A DNA stretch of 64,000 nucleotides from Pseudolysinimonas_A sp049651805 (GTDB taxonomy: Bacteria > Actinomycetota > Actinomycetes > Actinomycetales > Microbacteriaceae): the NCBI RefSeq assembly GCF_049651805.1, contig NZ_JBASCU010000029.1:103815-167814 (forward strand), given 5' to 3'. How positions within the stretch are numbered: position 1 is the first letter of the stretch; every line of letters starts with the position of its first letter. The position numbers were made by a program, and so were the translations under genes. The notes beneath the pieces were generated by a model, which did not search any database, was not told the DNA's origin, and was given only the letters and a program-made list of their open reading frames with translations. Of the stretch, positions 42,302-51,785 are shown piece by piece.

Positions 42302-43329
42302 CAGCGGCGGGAGCGGTCGCTGAGCTGGGCGATCATGACCTCGAGCGCGTAGACGGGGTCGCGGCCGCCGCCCTTCACCTGGGCGTCGGTCTCGGCGAGG
42401 GTCTGGATGGCGCGGCCGAGGCCGGCATCCGTCCAGCCCTGCAGGTCGCGCTTCGCGCGATCGACCTGCCACGGGGCGAGCCCGAAGCGCTGGGCGAGGT
42501 CGTTCGACGAGCCGCGTTGGCCGGCGAGTTTCGCCATGGTGCGGATCTTGCTCGCGAACGCGGCGACCATCGGCACCGGGTCGGCACCGGATGCCAGCGC
42601 ATGTCGCAGCAGACCGAGCGCCTCGCCGTGGTGGCCGGCGATCGCGGCATCCGCGACGGCGAACGCCGTTGTTTCGACCCGGCCGCCGTAGTATCTGGCG
42701 ACCGTCTCTTCCGTGACGTCGTCGCCGGTGTCGGCCAACAACTGTTGGCAGGCGGCGGCGAGTTCGGCGAGGTCGTCGGAGAACGCGCTCACAAGTGCCC
42801 GCAGCCCGGGGCCGGTGATCTTGCGGCGCGCGGCCGCGAACTCGGCGGCGACGAAATCCTGTTTGTCGCTGTCGCGCTTCAGCTCGGCGCAGACGATTTC
42901 GATGCCGCCGCCGGTGCCGGCTCGGATCGCGTCGAGCAGCTTCTTGCCACGCGTGCCGCTGGGGTAACGCAGCACGAGGTAGGTCTCGTCGGCGGGCGCA
43001 GCGATGTAGGCGAGGGTCTCGTCGAGGAAGGCATCCGTCATCTTGTCGACGTTCTCGACCCGGATGAGCCGGGGTTCGGCGAACAGGCTCGGGCTGGCGA
43101 GGGTCAGCAGCTCGCCGGGCGCGTAGCCGCCGGCGTCGATGTCGGACACCTCGAGGCTCGGGTCTTCGGCCCGCAGGATGTCGCGCAGCAGCCGGATCGC
43201 CCGGTCGGCAAGCACCGTCTCGGTGCCGCTCACCAGCACGATCGGGGCGGGGCGCACCTGGTCCCACGGCAGTTGCGGAATCGCCGCCTTAGCCGCCGGG
43301 GCGCGGCCGCGGGAAGGGGTGGTGGCCAT
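42301..43329 (-). CDS. holA: DNA polymerase III subunit delta HolA
   Basis: Clamp-loader subunit that opens the beta clamp. The 342-residue product begins with a Pro/Ala-rich leader, then VLVSGTETVLADRAIRLLRD, a Rossmann/AAA+-like domain and the C-terminal collar helices; the region QVDRAKRDLQGWTDAGLGRAI is typical. TAGCCT ends 7 bases before ATG 43329 (overlapping the comEC stop), so the comEC-to-holA pair may be separately transcribed. Two-gene unit with the GNAT gene. Confidence 0.92.
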   Translation of the reverse strand: MATTPSRGRAPAAKAAIPQLPWDQVRPAPIVLVSGTETVLADRAIRLLRDILRAEDPSLEVSDIDAGGYAPGELLTLASPSLFAEPRLIRVENVDKMTDAFLDETLAYIAAPADETYLVLRYPSGTRGKKLLDAIRAGTGGGIEIVCAELKRDSDKQDFVAAEFAAARRKITGPGLRALVSAFSDDLAELAAACQQLLADTGDDVTEETVARYYGGRVETTAFAVADAAIAGHHGEALGLLRHALASGADPVPMVAAFASKIRTMAKLAGQRGSSNDLAQRFGLAPWQVDRAKRDLQGWTDAGLGRAIQTLAETDAQVKGGGRDPVYALEVMIAQLSDRSRR

Positions 43330-43339
43330 CGCACTCAGG

Positions 43340-45583
43340 CTACCGCGCCGTCCAGACGTCGACCTCGCCGGGGCGGTCGCCGGGGGCGAGCAGGATGAGG
43401 CCGTCGACGTCGGTGCGCAGCGCCGTCGTGCCGGTTGCTGCCAGCAGGTCGAGCAGCGTCGGAGCCGGGTGGCCGTAGTCGTTGTCGGCGCCGACACCGA
43501 TCAGGCCGACCGTCGCGCCGAGCTGCTCATAGAGCCGCTCCGACTGGTCGGCCGAGCCGTGGTGCGAGACCTTCACGACATCCACTCGGCCCGTATCGAC
43601 GGCGCCCGCCATCCGGGCCTGGGCCTCCGCGCCGAGGTCGCCGAGCGTGATGGCACTCAGGCAGGGCTCTGGGATGCCGCAGGTCCAGTGCAGGGCGACG
43701 CTCGCGTCGTTGCCGGAGGTCGAGCTGCGTGGCGGCGGCCAGAGCACCTCCCAGGTGAGCGACCCAAGGGTTCCGCGGGCGCCACGGTCGACCGTCTCGA
43801 CCCGGGCGCCCTGAGCTGCGAAGGCCGCGAGCAACGGCTCGTCGGCGTGCTCATCCGACGGCCCGGCGAGCACGACGTCGGCGCGACCAAACACGGCCTC
43901 CGCTCCCCCGACGTGGTCGAGGTCGTAGTGCGTCAGCACGACGAGGTCGAGCCGGCCCACCCCGAGGTCGTCGAGGCACGCCCGCAAGGGCGCGGGATCT
44001 TCACCGAGGTCGATCAACGCGACCGCATCCCCGCTGCGCACGAGCGTCGCATCGCCCTGCCCGACATCGCACATCGCGTACTGCCAGTCGGCGGGGCGGC
44101 CGACGCGGGTCACGACGGCTCCCCCGACGGCCGCCGCGACGTAGGCGACGAGTGCGACCAGGCTCACCGCCCGGGCGAGGCGGCGCGGTCGTCCGGCACC
44201 GAGCACCGCGACGAGCACCGCACCCTCGATTGCGACGAGCAACGCCACGCCGCCGATCCCACCCGGCCAGGCACCGCGCGCCCCCGGCAGCCCGGCGAAC
44301 AGGGTCGCGACCGCGGCGATCCAGGATGCCGGCAGCCACCCGAGCCAGGCCACAGCGACCCCGAGCGGTGGCGCAAGCGGCCCGATCAGACACGCGATCA
44401 GCCCGATCACGGTCGCCAGCGGGGCTGCCGGGGCGGCGAGCAGGTTGGCGGGCACCCCGTAGAGCGCCAGCGACGGGTCGAGCAGCAGGATGACGGGCTG
44501 ACACGCGAGCTGTGCGGCGAGGGGAATACTCAACACCGTCGCGAGCCATCCGGGGAGCACGCGGCTGAGAGCGACGGCGAGCGGCCCCGCGAGCATCAGC
44601 AACCCGGCGGTCGCGAGGGCGGAGAGCGCGAAACCGTAGGAACGCGATAGCCACGGGTCGGCGATCAGCAACAGGATGACGGAGGCGCACAACACGGGAA
44701 CCCCGAGCGCCGGGCGACCCAGGGCGACGGCACCGAGCGCGAGACTCGCCATCACCGCCGCCCGCAGCACGCTGGGCTCGGGAGTGACGAGCACGACGAA
44801 TCCGAGCAGCGCGACCGCCGCGATCCCTACCCGCACCGGCAGCGGTGCCCCGAGGAGCGCGGCGATCGCGAGAACGGCCCCGACCACGATCGCGCAGTTC
44901 GCCCCCGACACCGCCGTCAGGTGGCTCAGGCTCGAGGTGATCATCGCCGCGTCGAGCTGCTCAGGCACGCGGGAGGTGTCGCCGATCGCGAGTCCCGGCA
45001 GCAACCCGCCGCCCGGTTCGGGCAACCCGCGGCTGGCGTCGAGAAACGCCGAGCGGATGTCGTGCGCCCACGCCAGCAGCGGTGGCGGCCCCTGCACGAC
45101 TTCGACGTCGCCGCGTGGAAACAGTAGGAATGCGACATCCTCCCCCGGTTCGGTGGGCTCGAGGTCGGCTCGCAGGGCGACGGTCGTGCCGATCGGGAAT
45201 GCCGTGCCGGGGTCGGCGAACACCAGCACCGGCACCGACGTGCCGGCGATGACGCCCGCGAAGCGCCCCTCGTCGGCGCGACCGCCGACCGTCACCTCGA
45301 GCTCGAGCGACCGCCCCGACTCCGCCGTCTCGAGGAGCTCCGTGGGGGTGCGGGCCGGCGCGGCGATGGCGACCGCGCCGAGCACAAGCGTCGCGGCCCC
45401 GACCGCGACGGCGGGCAGCACGAGGAGGCGCACCCGAAACGCCGCGATCGCGAGCCCAACCGCTACCACCGCCGCGACTCCCGTCGACGCGGCCGCAGCA
45501 TCCGGAACCCCGATCGCGATCCCCCCAGCGAGCCAGCACGCGACCGCGGCGGGCAGCAGCCGCAACCGCGGCGGGATCCGCAT
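43340..45583 (-). CDS. comEC: ComEC/Rec2 competence-type membrane channel
   Basis: Inner-membrane DNA channel of natural-transformation type. The 747-residue product has an N-terminal soluble segment with OB-like part, a Competence domain with about eight hydrophobic helices (roughly residues 225-510), and a C-terminal metallo-beta-lactamase domain with LTHYDLDHVGG and KVSHHGSADQ. ATG 45583 lies in TGATG with the comEA stop; a GTG one codon earlier is the alternative. It is encoded after comEA. Whether the organism is competent cannot be told; ComEA and ComEC are widely kept in actinobacteria. Confidence 0.92.
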   Translation of the reverse strand: MRIPPRLRLLPAAVACWLAGGIAIGVPDAAAASTGVAAVVAVGLAIAAFRVRLLVLPAVAVGAATLVLGAVAIAAPARTPTELLETAESGRSLELEVTVGGRADEGRFAGVIAGTSVPVLVFADPGTAFPIGTTVALRADLEPTEPGEDVAFLLFPRGDVEVVQGPPPLLAWAHDIRSAFLDASRGLPEPGGGLLPGLAIGDTSRVPEQLDAAMITSSLSHLTAVSGANCAIVVGAVLAIAALLGAPLPVRVGIAAVALLGFVVLVTPEPSVLRAAVMASLALGAVALGRPALGVPVLCASVILLLIADPWLSRSYGFALSALATAGLLMLAGPLAVALSRVLPGWLATVLSIPLAAQLACQPVILLLDPSLALYGVPANLLAAPAAPLATVIGLIACLIGPLAPPLGVAVAWLGWLPASWIAAVATLFAGLPGARGAWPGGIGGVALLVAIEGAVLVAVLGAGRPRRLARAVSLVALVAYVAAAVGGAVVTRVGRPADWQYAMCDVGQGDATLVRSGDAVALIDLGEDPAPLRACLDDLGVGRLDLVVLTHYDLDHVGGAEAVFGRADVVLAGPSDEHADEPLLAAFAAQGARVETVDRGARGTLGSLTWEVLWPPPRSSTSGNDASVALHWTCGIPEPCLSAITLGDLGAEAQARMAGAVDTGRVDVVKVSHHGSADQSERLYEQLGATVGLIGVGADNDYGHPAPTLLDLLAATGTTALRTDVDGLILLAPGDRPGEVDVWTAR

Positions 45584-46173
45584 CACACCGTCACCAGGTC
45601 GCGGATGGCGTCGAGCTTCGCCTCACCGATGCCGCCGACGTCAAGGAGGTCTTCGACCGACTCGAACCGCCCGTTCTCCTCGCGCCAGGCGAGGATCTTC
45701 GCCGCCGTCGCGGGCCCCACCCCGGGCAGGGTGTCGAGGGCGGCGGCGTCGGCGGTGTTGAGGTTGACCCGCCCGTCGCTCGCGACTCCGGGTGCCGTAG
45801 GCGCCGCCTCCCCGACGGCTGGCACCACGATCTGCTCCCCGTCACTCACGAACCGGGCGAGGTTGAGCCCCGCCGCATCCGCCTGCTCAGTGAACCCGCC
45901 CGCCGCAGCCACGGCATCCACCGCCCGCGCCCCGTCGGGCAACTCGTACAACCCCGGCCGCACCACCTGCCCGAGGATGTGCACGTAGATCACGGCCGCG
46001 GCGGGCGCCGAAGTCACGTCGACGTCGGGCGCGATGACGGTCGACGTGCCGCGGGGCGTCACCGCCGTGACGAAAGCCGCGATGCCCAGCCCGACGAGTA
46101 CGAGTGTGAGGGCGACCCCGGCCATCCGTCTCACGCGGGCGCGGCGCGGGTCGGGGCCGGAAGTCGCGCTCAC
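45583..46173 (-). CDS. comEA: ComEA-type DNA-binding protein
   Basis: Membrane-anchored double-stranded DNA receptor for uptake. The 196-residue product has an N-terminal transmembrane helix (MAGVALTLVLVGLGIAAFV), an SLBB domain (VIYVHILGQVVRPGLYEL then ADAAGLNLARFVSDGEQIVVP) and C-terminal helix-hairpin-helix repeats (NLNTADAAALDTLPGVGPA, then VEDLLDVGGIGEAKLDAI). The GTG start has TAGCGT ending 6 bases upstream, which suggests leaderless translation. comEC follows directly. Confidence 0.92.
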   Translation of the reverse strand: MSATSGPDPRRARVRRMAGVALTLVLVGLGIAAFVTAVTPRGTSTVIAPDVDVTSAPAAAVIYVHILGQVVRPGLYELPDGARAVDAVAAAGGFTEQADAAGLNLARFVSDGEQIVVPAVGEAAPTAPGVASDGRVNLNTADAAALDTLPGVGPATAAKILAWREENGRFESVEDLLDVGGIGEAKLDAIRDLVTV

Positions 46174-46269
46174 CCCGCGACGCTAGGCCGAAGCCGCGAT
46201 CCAACGTGGAGACCCCAGAGCGCGCTGGGGACAACGATCGGATAGGGGGAGCCGGAAGGACGACGGCTT

Positions 46270-46346
46270 GGTTTCGACACGCGCCCTGCGGGCGCTACTC
46301 AACCAACGAGAGAGCACGCGCCCTGCGGGCGCTACTCAACCAGCGG
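46270..46346. repeat. Tandem REP-like repeats between comEA and leuS
   Basis: Two copies in a row: a full one at 46270-46308 (TTTCGACACGCGCCCTGCGG then GCGCTACTCAACCA) and a copy lacking the first bases at about 46315-46346 (CACGCGCCCTGCGGG then CGCTACTCAACCAGCGG). Each can fold on its GCGCCC/GGGCGC core. They follow the leuS stop directly and may end or protect its transcript. Confidence 0.8.
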
Positions 46347-48896
46347 TCAGCGGGTGGCGATGTTGACGACCCGAGGGGCGCGCACGATGACGTTCGCGAT
46401 CTCGCGGTCGCCGATCGCCCGCGCCACGTTCTCCGACGCCCGCGCCAGCTTCTCCAGCTCAGCCGAGTCGATGAGCGGCGAGACTTCGAGCCGGTCGCGC
46501 ACCTTGCCGTCGACCTGGATGATCGCGGTCACCTGGTCTTCGACGAGCAGCGTCGGGTCGGCCTTGCGGAATCCGGCGAACGCGACGCTGTCGGTGTAGC
46601 CGAGCCGTTCCCACATGTCTTCCGCCGTGAACGGGGCGAATAGCGACACGATGACGGCGACGACCTCGATCGCTTCCCGCACCGCGGGGTCTCCGGCTCC
46701 GGGACCTCCGTCGATGGTCTTGCGGGTGACGTTCACCAGTTCCATGAGCCGCGCGACGACGACGTTGAACTTGAACGCTTCGAGCAGCCCGGGCGCATCG
46801 GCGAGCACCTGGTGGGTCGCGCGACGCAGGGCGCGGTCGCCGCCCTTCCACGCAACGGTCGGCTTCGACGTCACTTCACCCGAGATGCGCCAGGCACGTG
46901 CCAGGAACTTCGACGCACCCGTGGGCGAGACATCCCCCCAGTCGATGTCGTCTTCCGGCGGGCCGGCGAACGCCATCGTGAGCCGCAGCGCGTCGGCGCC
47001 GTGCGCATCCAGTTCGCTCGCGAACTCGACCAGGTTGCCTTTCGACTTCGACATCTTCGAGCCGTCCATCAGCACCATGCCCTGGTTGAGCACGGCACTG
47101 AACGGTTCGGTGAAGTCGATGTACCCGAGATCGAACAGCACCTTGGTGATGAAGCGCGCGTAGAGCAGGTGCAGGATGGCGTGCTCGACACCGCCGACGT
47201 ACTGGTCGACCGGAGCCCACTTGGCGGCTTCCGCCGGGTCGAAGGCCTTCTCGGGGTCGGTGGGGTTGAAGAAGCGGAGGAAGTACCACGACGAGTCGAC
47301 GAACGTGTCCATCGTGTCGGGGTCGCGGCGGGCCGGGCGTCCGTCGGGCAGGGTCGCTTGCATCCACTCGGTCGCCCCGCCGAGCGGCGAGGTGCCCTTC
47401 GGTTTCAAGTCGAGGCCTTCCGTGGAGGGCAGGGTGAGGGGCAGTTCCGACTCGGGCACCGGATGCAGGGTGCCGTCTTCGGCGTGCAGGATCGGGATCG
47501 GGGTTCCCCAGAACCGCTGCCGCGAGATGAGCCAGTCGCGCAGGCGATAGGTCTTGGCCGCGCGGCCGACGCCCTTCTGCTCGAGCAGCTCGATCATCTT
47601 CAACTGGCCGTTGGTCTTGCTCAGCCCGTCGAGCGGACCGGAGTTGATCAACCGCCCGTCGCCGTGCAGCGCCTCGCCGGTGCCCTTCGGGTCGAGCGCG
47701 GGGATCTCTCCGGCTTCGAGCATCTCGGGGGTGATGACGGGGATCGCGCCCGTGACGGGAGCGTTCGTGTCGATGACGACCCGCACCGGCAGGTCGTACG
47801 TGATGGCGAAGTCGAGGTCGCGCTGGTCGTGCGCCGGCACGGCCATGATCGCGCCGTGGCCGTAGTCGGCGAGCACGTAGTCGGCCGCCCAGATCGGCAG
47901 GCGTTCACCGTTGACCGGGTTGACCGCCCACCGGTCGAGAAAGACGCCGGTCTTCTCGCGCGAGGCATCCTGGCGTTCGATCTCGGTCGAGCGCTGCGCC
48001 TGCTCGAGGTACTCGGCGAACGCCTTCTGCACCTCGGGCGAGGTCTCGGCGACGAGTTCCGCGGCGAGGTCAGAGTCAGGGGCGACCACCATGAACGTCG
48101 CGCCGAAAAGCGTGTCGGGGCGGGTCGTGAAGACGGGCAACTTCGCCTCGCGGCCTTCGACCTCGAACTCGACCTCGGCTCCGGTCGAGCGCCCGATCCA
48201 GTTGCGCTGCATCGCGATGACCTTGCTCGGCCACGTGCTTTCGAGCTGCTTCAGGTCGTCGAGCAGCCGGTCGGCGTAGTCGGTGATCTTGAAGTACCAC
48301 TGGGTGAGCTTCTTCTTCACGACCATCGCGCCGGAGCGGTCGGAGGTGCCGTCGGGCAGCACCTGCTCGTTGGCGAGCACCGTCTGGTCCACCGGATCCC
48401 AGTTGACCCAGCTGTCCTTGCGGTAGGCGAGACCCTTCTCGTAGAGGGTCAGGAACAGCCACTGGTTCCAGCGGTAGTACTCCGGGTCGGAGGTGTGCAG
48501 CTCGCGGCTCCAGTCGAAGCTGACGCCGTAGCGGAGGAAGGATGCCTTCTGCTGCGCGATGTTCTCGTACGTCCATTTGCCCGGGTCGACGCCGCGCTTG
48601 ATGGCGGCGTTCTCGGCGGGCAGGCCGAAGGAGTCCCAGCCGATCGGGTGCAGCACGTTGAAGCCCTGCTGCCGCCAATAGCGCGCCACGATGTCGCCGT
48701 ACGCGAATGCCTCGGCGTGCCCCATGTGCAGATCGCCCGAGGGATACGGGAACATGTCGAGGATGTACTTGCGCGGCTTGCTGTCGGGCACGCCGGCGAC
48801 CTCGAACAGCTTCGACTCCTGCCACCGGGGAAGCCACTTGGCCTGAATCCGGTGGATGTCGTAGCTGTTCTCGGGGTCGTGGTCGTCGTGCTGCAC
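46347..48896 (-). CDS. leuS: Leucyl-tRNA synthetase
   Basis: Charges tRNA(Leu). The 849-residue product has the HIGH-type motif PYPSGDLHMGHAEAF near residue 50-65, an editing domain, KMSKS in DGSKMSKSKGNL and a C-terminal anticodon-binding domain. The GTG at 48896 is chosen over an upstream frame to 49085 since GAAGAGG stands just before it and homologues start there. A TACGCT box lies about 45 bases upstream, giving a short leader with a ribosome site. pabB ends 49 bases upstream on the same strand. Confidence 0.95.
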   Translation of the reverse strand: MQHDDHDPENSYDIHRIQAKWLPRWQESKLFEVAGVPDSKPRKYILDMFPYPSGDLHMGHAEAFAYGDIVARYWRQQGFNVLHPIGWDSFGLPAENAAIKRGVDPGKWTYENIAQQKASFLRYGVSFDWSRELHTSDPEYYRWNQWLFLTLYEKGLAYRKDSWVNWDPVDQTVLANEQVLPDGTSDRSGAMVVKKKLTQWYFKITDYADRLLDDLKQLESTWPSKVIAMQRNWIGRSTGAEVEFEVEGREAKLPVFTTRPDTLFGATFMVVAPDSDLAAELVAETSPEVQKAFAEYLEQAQRSTEIERQDASREKTGVFLDRWAVNPVNGERLPIWAADYVLADYGHGAIMAVPAHDQRDLDFAITYDLPVRVVIDTNAPVTGAIPVITPEMLEAGEIPALDPKGTGEALHGDGRLINSGPLDGLSKTNGQLKMIELLEQKGVGRAAKTYRLRDWLISRQRFWGTPIPILHAEDGTLHPVPESELPLTLPSTEGLDLKPKGTSPLGGATEWMQATLPDGRPARRDPDTMDTFVDSSWYFLRFFNPTDPEKAFDPAEAAKWAPVDQYVGGVEHAILHLLYARFITKVLFDLGYIDFTEPFSAVLNQGMVLMDGSKMSKSKGNLVEFASELDAHGADALRLTMAFAGPPEDDIDWGDVSPTGASKFLARAWRISGEVTSKPTVAWKGGDRALRRATHQVLADAPGLLEAFKFNVVVARLMELVNVTRKTIDGGPGAGDPAVREAIEVVAVIVSLFAPFTAEDMWERLGYTDSVAFAGFRKADPTLLVEDQVTAIIQVDGKVRDRLEVSPLIDSAELEKLARASENVARAIGDREIANVIVRAPRVVNIATR

Positions 48897-48945
48897 GCGT
48901 TGCCTCTTCGTTCCGTCTCGGGCCCTACGGCCCCGTCCAGCGTAG

Positions 48946-50286
48946 TCAACCCGCGCGGACCACCCCTCGTTCCCGCAGGGCCGCGAGGGGGGCCCGGGCC
49001 TTGAGGCGCATCTCGGCGTACTCCTCGTCGGGGATCGAGAGGGTGGTGATGCCGCCACCCGCACCGACCGAGGCGCCCGCGGCATCCATCACGATCGAGC
49101 GGATGACCATCGCGAGGTCGGCCTGGCCGTCGTACCCGAAGAACCCGAAGGTGCCGGCGTAGATGCCGCGCGGCCCGGCCTCGAGGCGATCGAGAATCTG
49201 CGTCGCCCGGATCTTCGGCGCCCCCGTCATCGACCCTGCGGGAAAACACGCGCCGAGGGCATCCACCGCCGTCAGCCCTGACCGCAGCCGACCCTCGACT
49301 TCGGACACGAGTTGGTGCACCGCCGGGTAACTCTCCACGGCGAGCAGACTCGTCACCGCGACCGAGCCGAGCTCGCACACGCGCGACAGGTCGTTGCGCA
49401 TCAGGTCGACGATCATGACGTTCTCGGCGCGTTCCTTCTCGCTCTCCTCCAGTTCGGCGGCGAGCTCCTCGTCGGCGACCTGCACGCTCGCGCGGGGCCG
49501 CGTGCCCTTGATCGGTCGCGTGCGCACGAGCCCCTCCGCGTCGACCTCGAGAAACCGCTCGGGGCTGGCCGAGAGCAGCGAGGTTCCGGCGATGCGCAGG
49601 AAGCCGCCGTGATGAGAAGAGGATGCCGCCCGCAGCGCGAGATAGGAGGCGACGTCGTCGAAGGCGCCGTCGACCTCGGCCATCGTGGTGAGGCAGATCT
49701 GGTAGGTCTCGCCCTCGCGGATGGCGTCGAGGCAGGCCTGCACATTCGCCAGGTAGGTCGCCTCGTCGTCACGCCACCGCACCGGCGCGGTGCTCTGCTG
49801 CGCAGGAGTCGCCGAGGGCGGGGCGGCCAGCCGCCCGGCGAGGTCGTCACGCCAGGCGGCGAGGTCGCCCGACCACCGGTCGCCGAGGGCGAGCAGATCG
49901 GCCCGACCGCTCTCGATGTCGATGACGAGCGCCCGATCGACGCGCAGGAAGGCCGCCTCAGGATGCCGGGAGCGCCGAGTCACCGCGACCCCGGTGGTCT
50001 CCTCCCGCACTTCGTAGCCGACCCAGCCGACGACGCCGAGCCGGAATCCGTCGAACCCCGGGTAGGCACGGTAGAGCTCGATCGGCTCGCGCTCCAACTC
50101 CGCACGCAGGGTGTCGAGCACGGCACCGCGCTCCGGCAGGATGCGCTCTCCCGACCCGAGAACGTGCACCCCGTGCTTGCCGCTGTCGAGCCAGAACACG
50201 TCGTCGTCGCCTGCCGCGAGAGCACGAAACGCCGGCTCGGGGTCGATCCGGCCGGCGAGGTGATGGCGCAGCAGTCGGCGACGCAT
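48946..50286 (-). CDS. pabB: Aminodeoxychorismate synthase component I (PabB)
   Basis: Makes 4-amino-4-deoxychorismate from chorismate and ammonia for folate synthesis. The 446-residue product has an N-terminal PabB/TrpE domain and the chorismate-binding core with RPIKGTRPR (the Lys of PIKGT marks ADC synthase; TrpE has Ala), ENVMIVDLMRNDLSRV and GSMTGAPKIRATQ. No PabA partner is present in the window. ATG 50286 is also within the -10 of the divergent pabC. Antiparallel to pabC with an 11-base gap. Confidence 0.93.
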   Translation of the reverse strand: MRRRLLRHHLAGRIDPEPAFRALAAGDDDVFWLDSGKHGVHVLGSGERILPERGAVLDTLRAELEREPIELYRAYPGFDGFRLGVVGWVGYEVREETTGVAVTRRSRHPEAAFLRVDRALVIDIESGRADLLALGDRWSGDLAAWRDDLAGRLAAPPSATPAQQSTAPVRWRDDEATYLANVQACLDAIREGETYQICLTTMAEVDGAFDDVASYLALRAASSSHHGGFLRIAGTSLLSASPERFLEVDAEGLVRTRPIKGTRPRASVQVADEELAAELEESEKERAENVMIVDLMRNDLSRVCELGSVAVTSLLAVESYPAVHQLVSEVEGRLRSGLTAVDALGACFPAGSMTGAPKIRATQILDRLEAGPRGIYAGTFGFFGYDGQADLAMVIRSIVMDAAGASVGAGGGITTLSIPDEEYAEMRLKARAPLAALRERGVVRAG

Positions 50287-50300
50287 AGCCTGATCCTATG
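50284..50300. promoter_or_regulatory. 17-base divergent promoter/start unit of pabB and pabC
   Basis: CATAGCCTGATCCTATG contains both start codons. TAGCCT (50286-50291) ends 6 bases before the pabC ATG and overlaps the pabB start; TAGGAT (minus, 50298-50293) ends 6 bases before the pabB ATG and overlaps the pabC start. Both messages are therefore probably leaderless, and simultaneous firing should interfere. Confidence 0.65.
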
Positions 50301-51092
50301 AGCGCGGCCATCACCTTCCGGTGGACGGGCGGCATCCTGGAGCCGCGCACCGACTGCGACATCCTGCCGGCCTCGATCGAGGCCGCCGATTCGTGGCTGG
50401 TCGCCGACGGGACGGTGCTCGCCCTCGACCTTCACCGCACCCGGTTCATGACTTCGATCCCGCGCGGCCGCGACGAGCAACTCGACCCGGGTGCCTTCTG
50501 GGATGCCGCGCTCGCCGCCATTCCGCGCACCGGCGACTGGTTCCCGCGCGTGGAACTGCGCACGCAACTGCTACAGCCTCAGCTGCTCTTCCGGTTGCGC
50601 GAAGCGCCCGAACGCTCGCGCTCGATCGTGCTCGCTACCCACGACGGGCGTGACCCGCGCACCGCCCCGCGCGTCAAGGGGCCCGACCTCGAGGCCATGG
50701 TGCGGCTGCGCACGTCGGTGCAGAAAGAGGGCGCCGGGGATGCCGTCATCCTCACCCCCGAGGGATACATCGCCGACGGCTCGACGACCTGCCTCGCCTG
50801 GTGGCGCGGCGACGCCCTCGTGATTCCCGACGACGAGATCGAACGCATCGACAGCGTCACGCTGCGCAGTGTGCTCGCGCTCGCGACGGCGACCGGCGTC
50901 GACATCCTGCGCGAATCCGCCCGACCGGAGGATCTCGACGGCTGCGAGGTGTGGGCGCTCAACGCGCTGCACGGCATCCGCATCGTCACCCAGTGGATCG
51001 ACGGACCCGAGGTCGCCGAAGAACCAGGCCGGCTTGACCACTGGCGACGCCGGCTCGACGCGCTGCGGCGGCCGCTCCCGGAGGCACCGTGA
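50298..51092 (+). CDS. pabC: Aminodeoxychorismate lyase-like class IV aminotransferase (PabC)
   Basis: PLP enzyme that removes pyruvate from ADC to give p-aminobenzoate, inferred from its position beside pabB. The 264 residues show the class IV fold; the likely PLP lysine is in RVKGPDLEAM, and AVILTPEGYIADGSTTCLAWW and TLRSVLALATATG are the usual loop and C-terminal motifs. Class IV enzymes also include branched-chain and D-amino acid aminotransferases, so the lyase role rests on context. Its stop overlaps the dedA start. Confidence 0.85.
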   Translation: MSAAITFRWTGGILEPRTDCDILPASIEAADSWLVADGTVLALDLHRTRFMTSIPRGRDEQLDPGAFWDAALAAIPRTGDWFPRVELRTQLLQPQLLFRLREAPERSRSIVLATHDGRDPRTAPRVKGPDLEAMVRLRTSVQKEGAGDAVILTPEGYIADGSTTCLAWWRGDALVIPDDEIERIDSVTLRSVLALATATGVDILRESARPEDLDGCEVWALNALHGIRIVTQWIDGPEVAEEPGRLDHWRRRLDALRRPLPEAP

Positions 51093-51769
51093 ACGAAGCG
51101 CTGCTCTGGATTCTCGACCTGGTGCGCAGCGTCGATCCCGTCGCCCGCACCCTGCTCGCCGGGCTCGGGATCTTCCTCGAGACGTCGCTGCTCGTCGGGC
51201 TGATCGTTCCGGGCGACACGATCGTGCTGGTCGCCGCAACCGCCGTCGAGACCCCCATGCAGTACGCCGCGCTGCTGGTCGCCGTCATCCTCGGCGCGCT
51301 CGGCGGTGAGAGCGTCGGGTTCGCGCTCGGGCGGTTCTTCGGCCCGAAGATCCGCGACTCCCGCCTGGGCTCCCGCATCGGCGTGCGCAACTGGCAGCGC
51401 GCCGCCAACTACGTCGACCGGCGGGGCGGCATCGCGGTGTTCATCTCCCGATTCCTGCCGGTGCTGCACTCGCTCGTGCCGGTGACCGTCGGCATGAGCA
51501 ACATGTCCTACCGCCGGTTCATCGCCTGGACGACGCCGGCCTGCATCCTCTGGGCCTTCGCGTACGTGACCTTCGGATCGGTCGCCGCGGTCTCGTACCG
51601 GGAGCTCGCGAGCTCGCTGCACTTCGCGGGTTACCTCTTCGTCGGCGCGATCGTACTCTTCGTCGTCGCCGTCTTCGTCGTCAAGAAGCTGCTCGAGCGC
51701 TCCGAGGCACGCCACTGGGACCGCCCGGGCGACGGCGACACGACGACGATCGAGGATCCGGATGTCTGA
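51089..51769 (+). CDS. DedA-family membrane protein
   Basis: Polytopic inner-membrane protein (SNARE-associated/VTT domain) thought to move phospholipids or undecaprenyl phosphate or support proton homeostasis. The 226 residues include LGIFLETSLLVGLIVPGDTIVL, the conserved GGESVGFALGRFFG loop, RRGGIAVFISRFLP with the key Arg, and several helices. GTG 51089 overlaps the pabC stop (GTGA) and GGAGG stands 4 bases before it. Coupling to a folate gene is not known to be functional. Confidence 0.92.
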   Translation: MNEALLWILDLVRSVDPVARTLLAGLGIFLETSLLVGLIVPGDTIVLVAATAVETPMQYAALLVAVILGALGGESVGFALGRFFGPKIRDSRLGSRIGVRNWQRAANYVDRRGGIAVFISRFLPVLHSLVPVTVGMSNMSYRRFIAWTTPACILWAFAYVTFGSVAAVSYRELASSLHFAGYLFVGAIVLFVVAVFVVKKLLERSEARHWDRPGDGDTTTIEDPDV

Positions 51770-51785
51770 CGCGCCGGTCTCTCTC

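Noticed and set aside
46270..46346. CRISPR-like tandem repeats
   Set aside because: Only two units, no regular spacer and no cas gene; they belong to the dispersed palindromic repeat.
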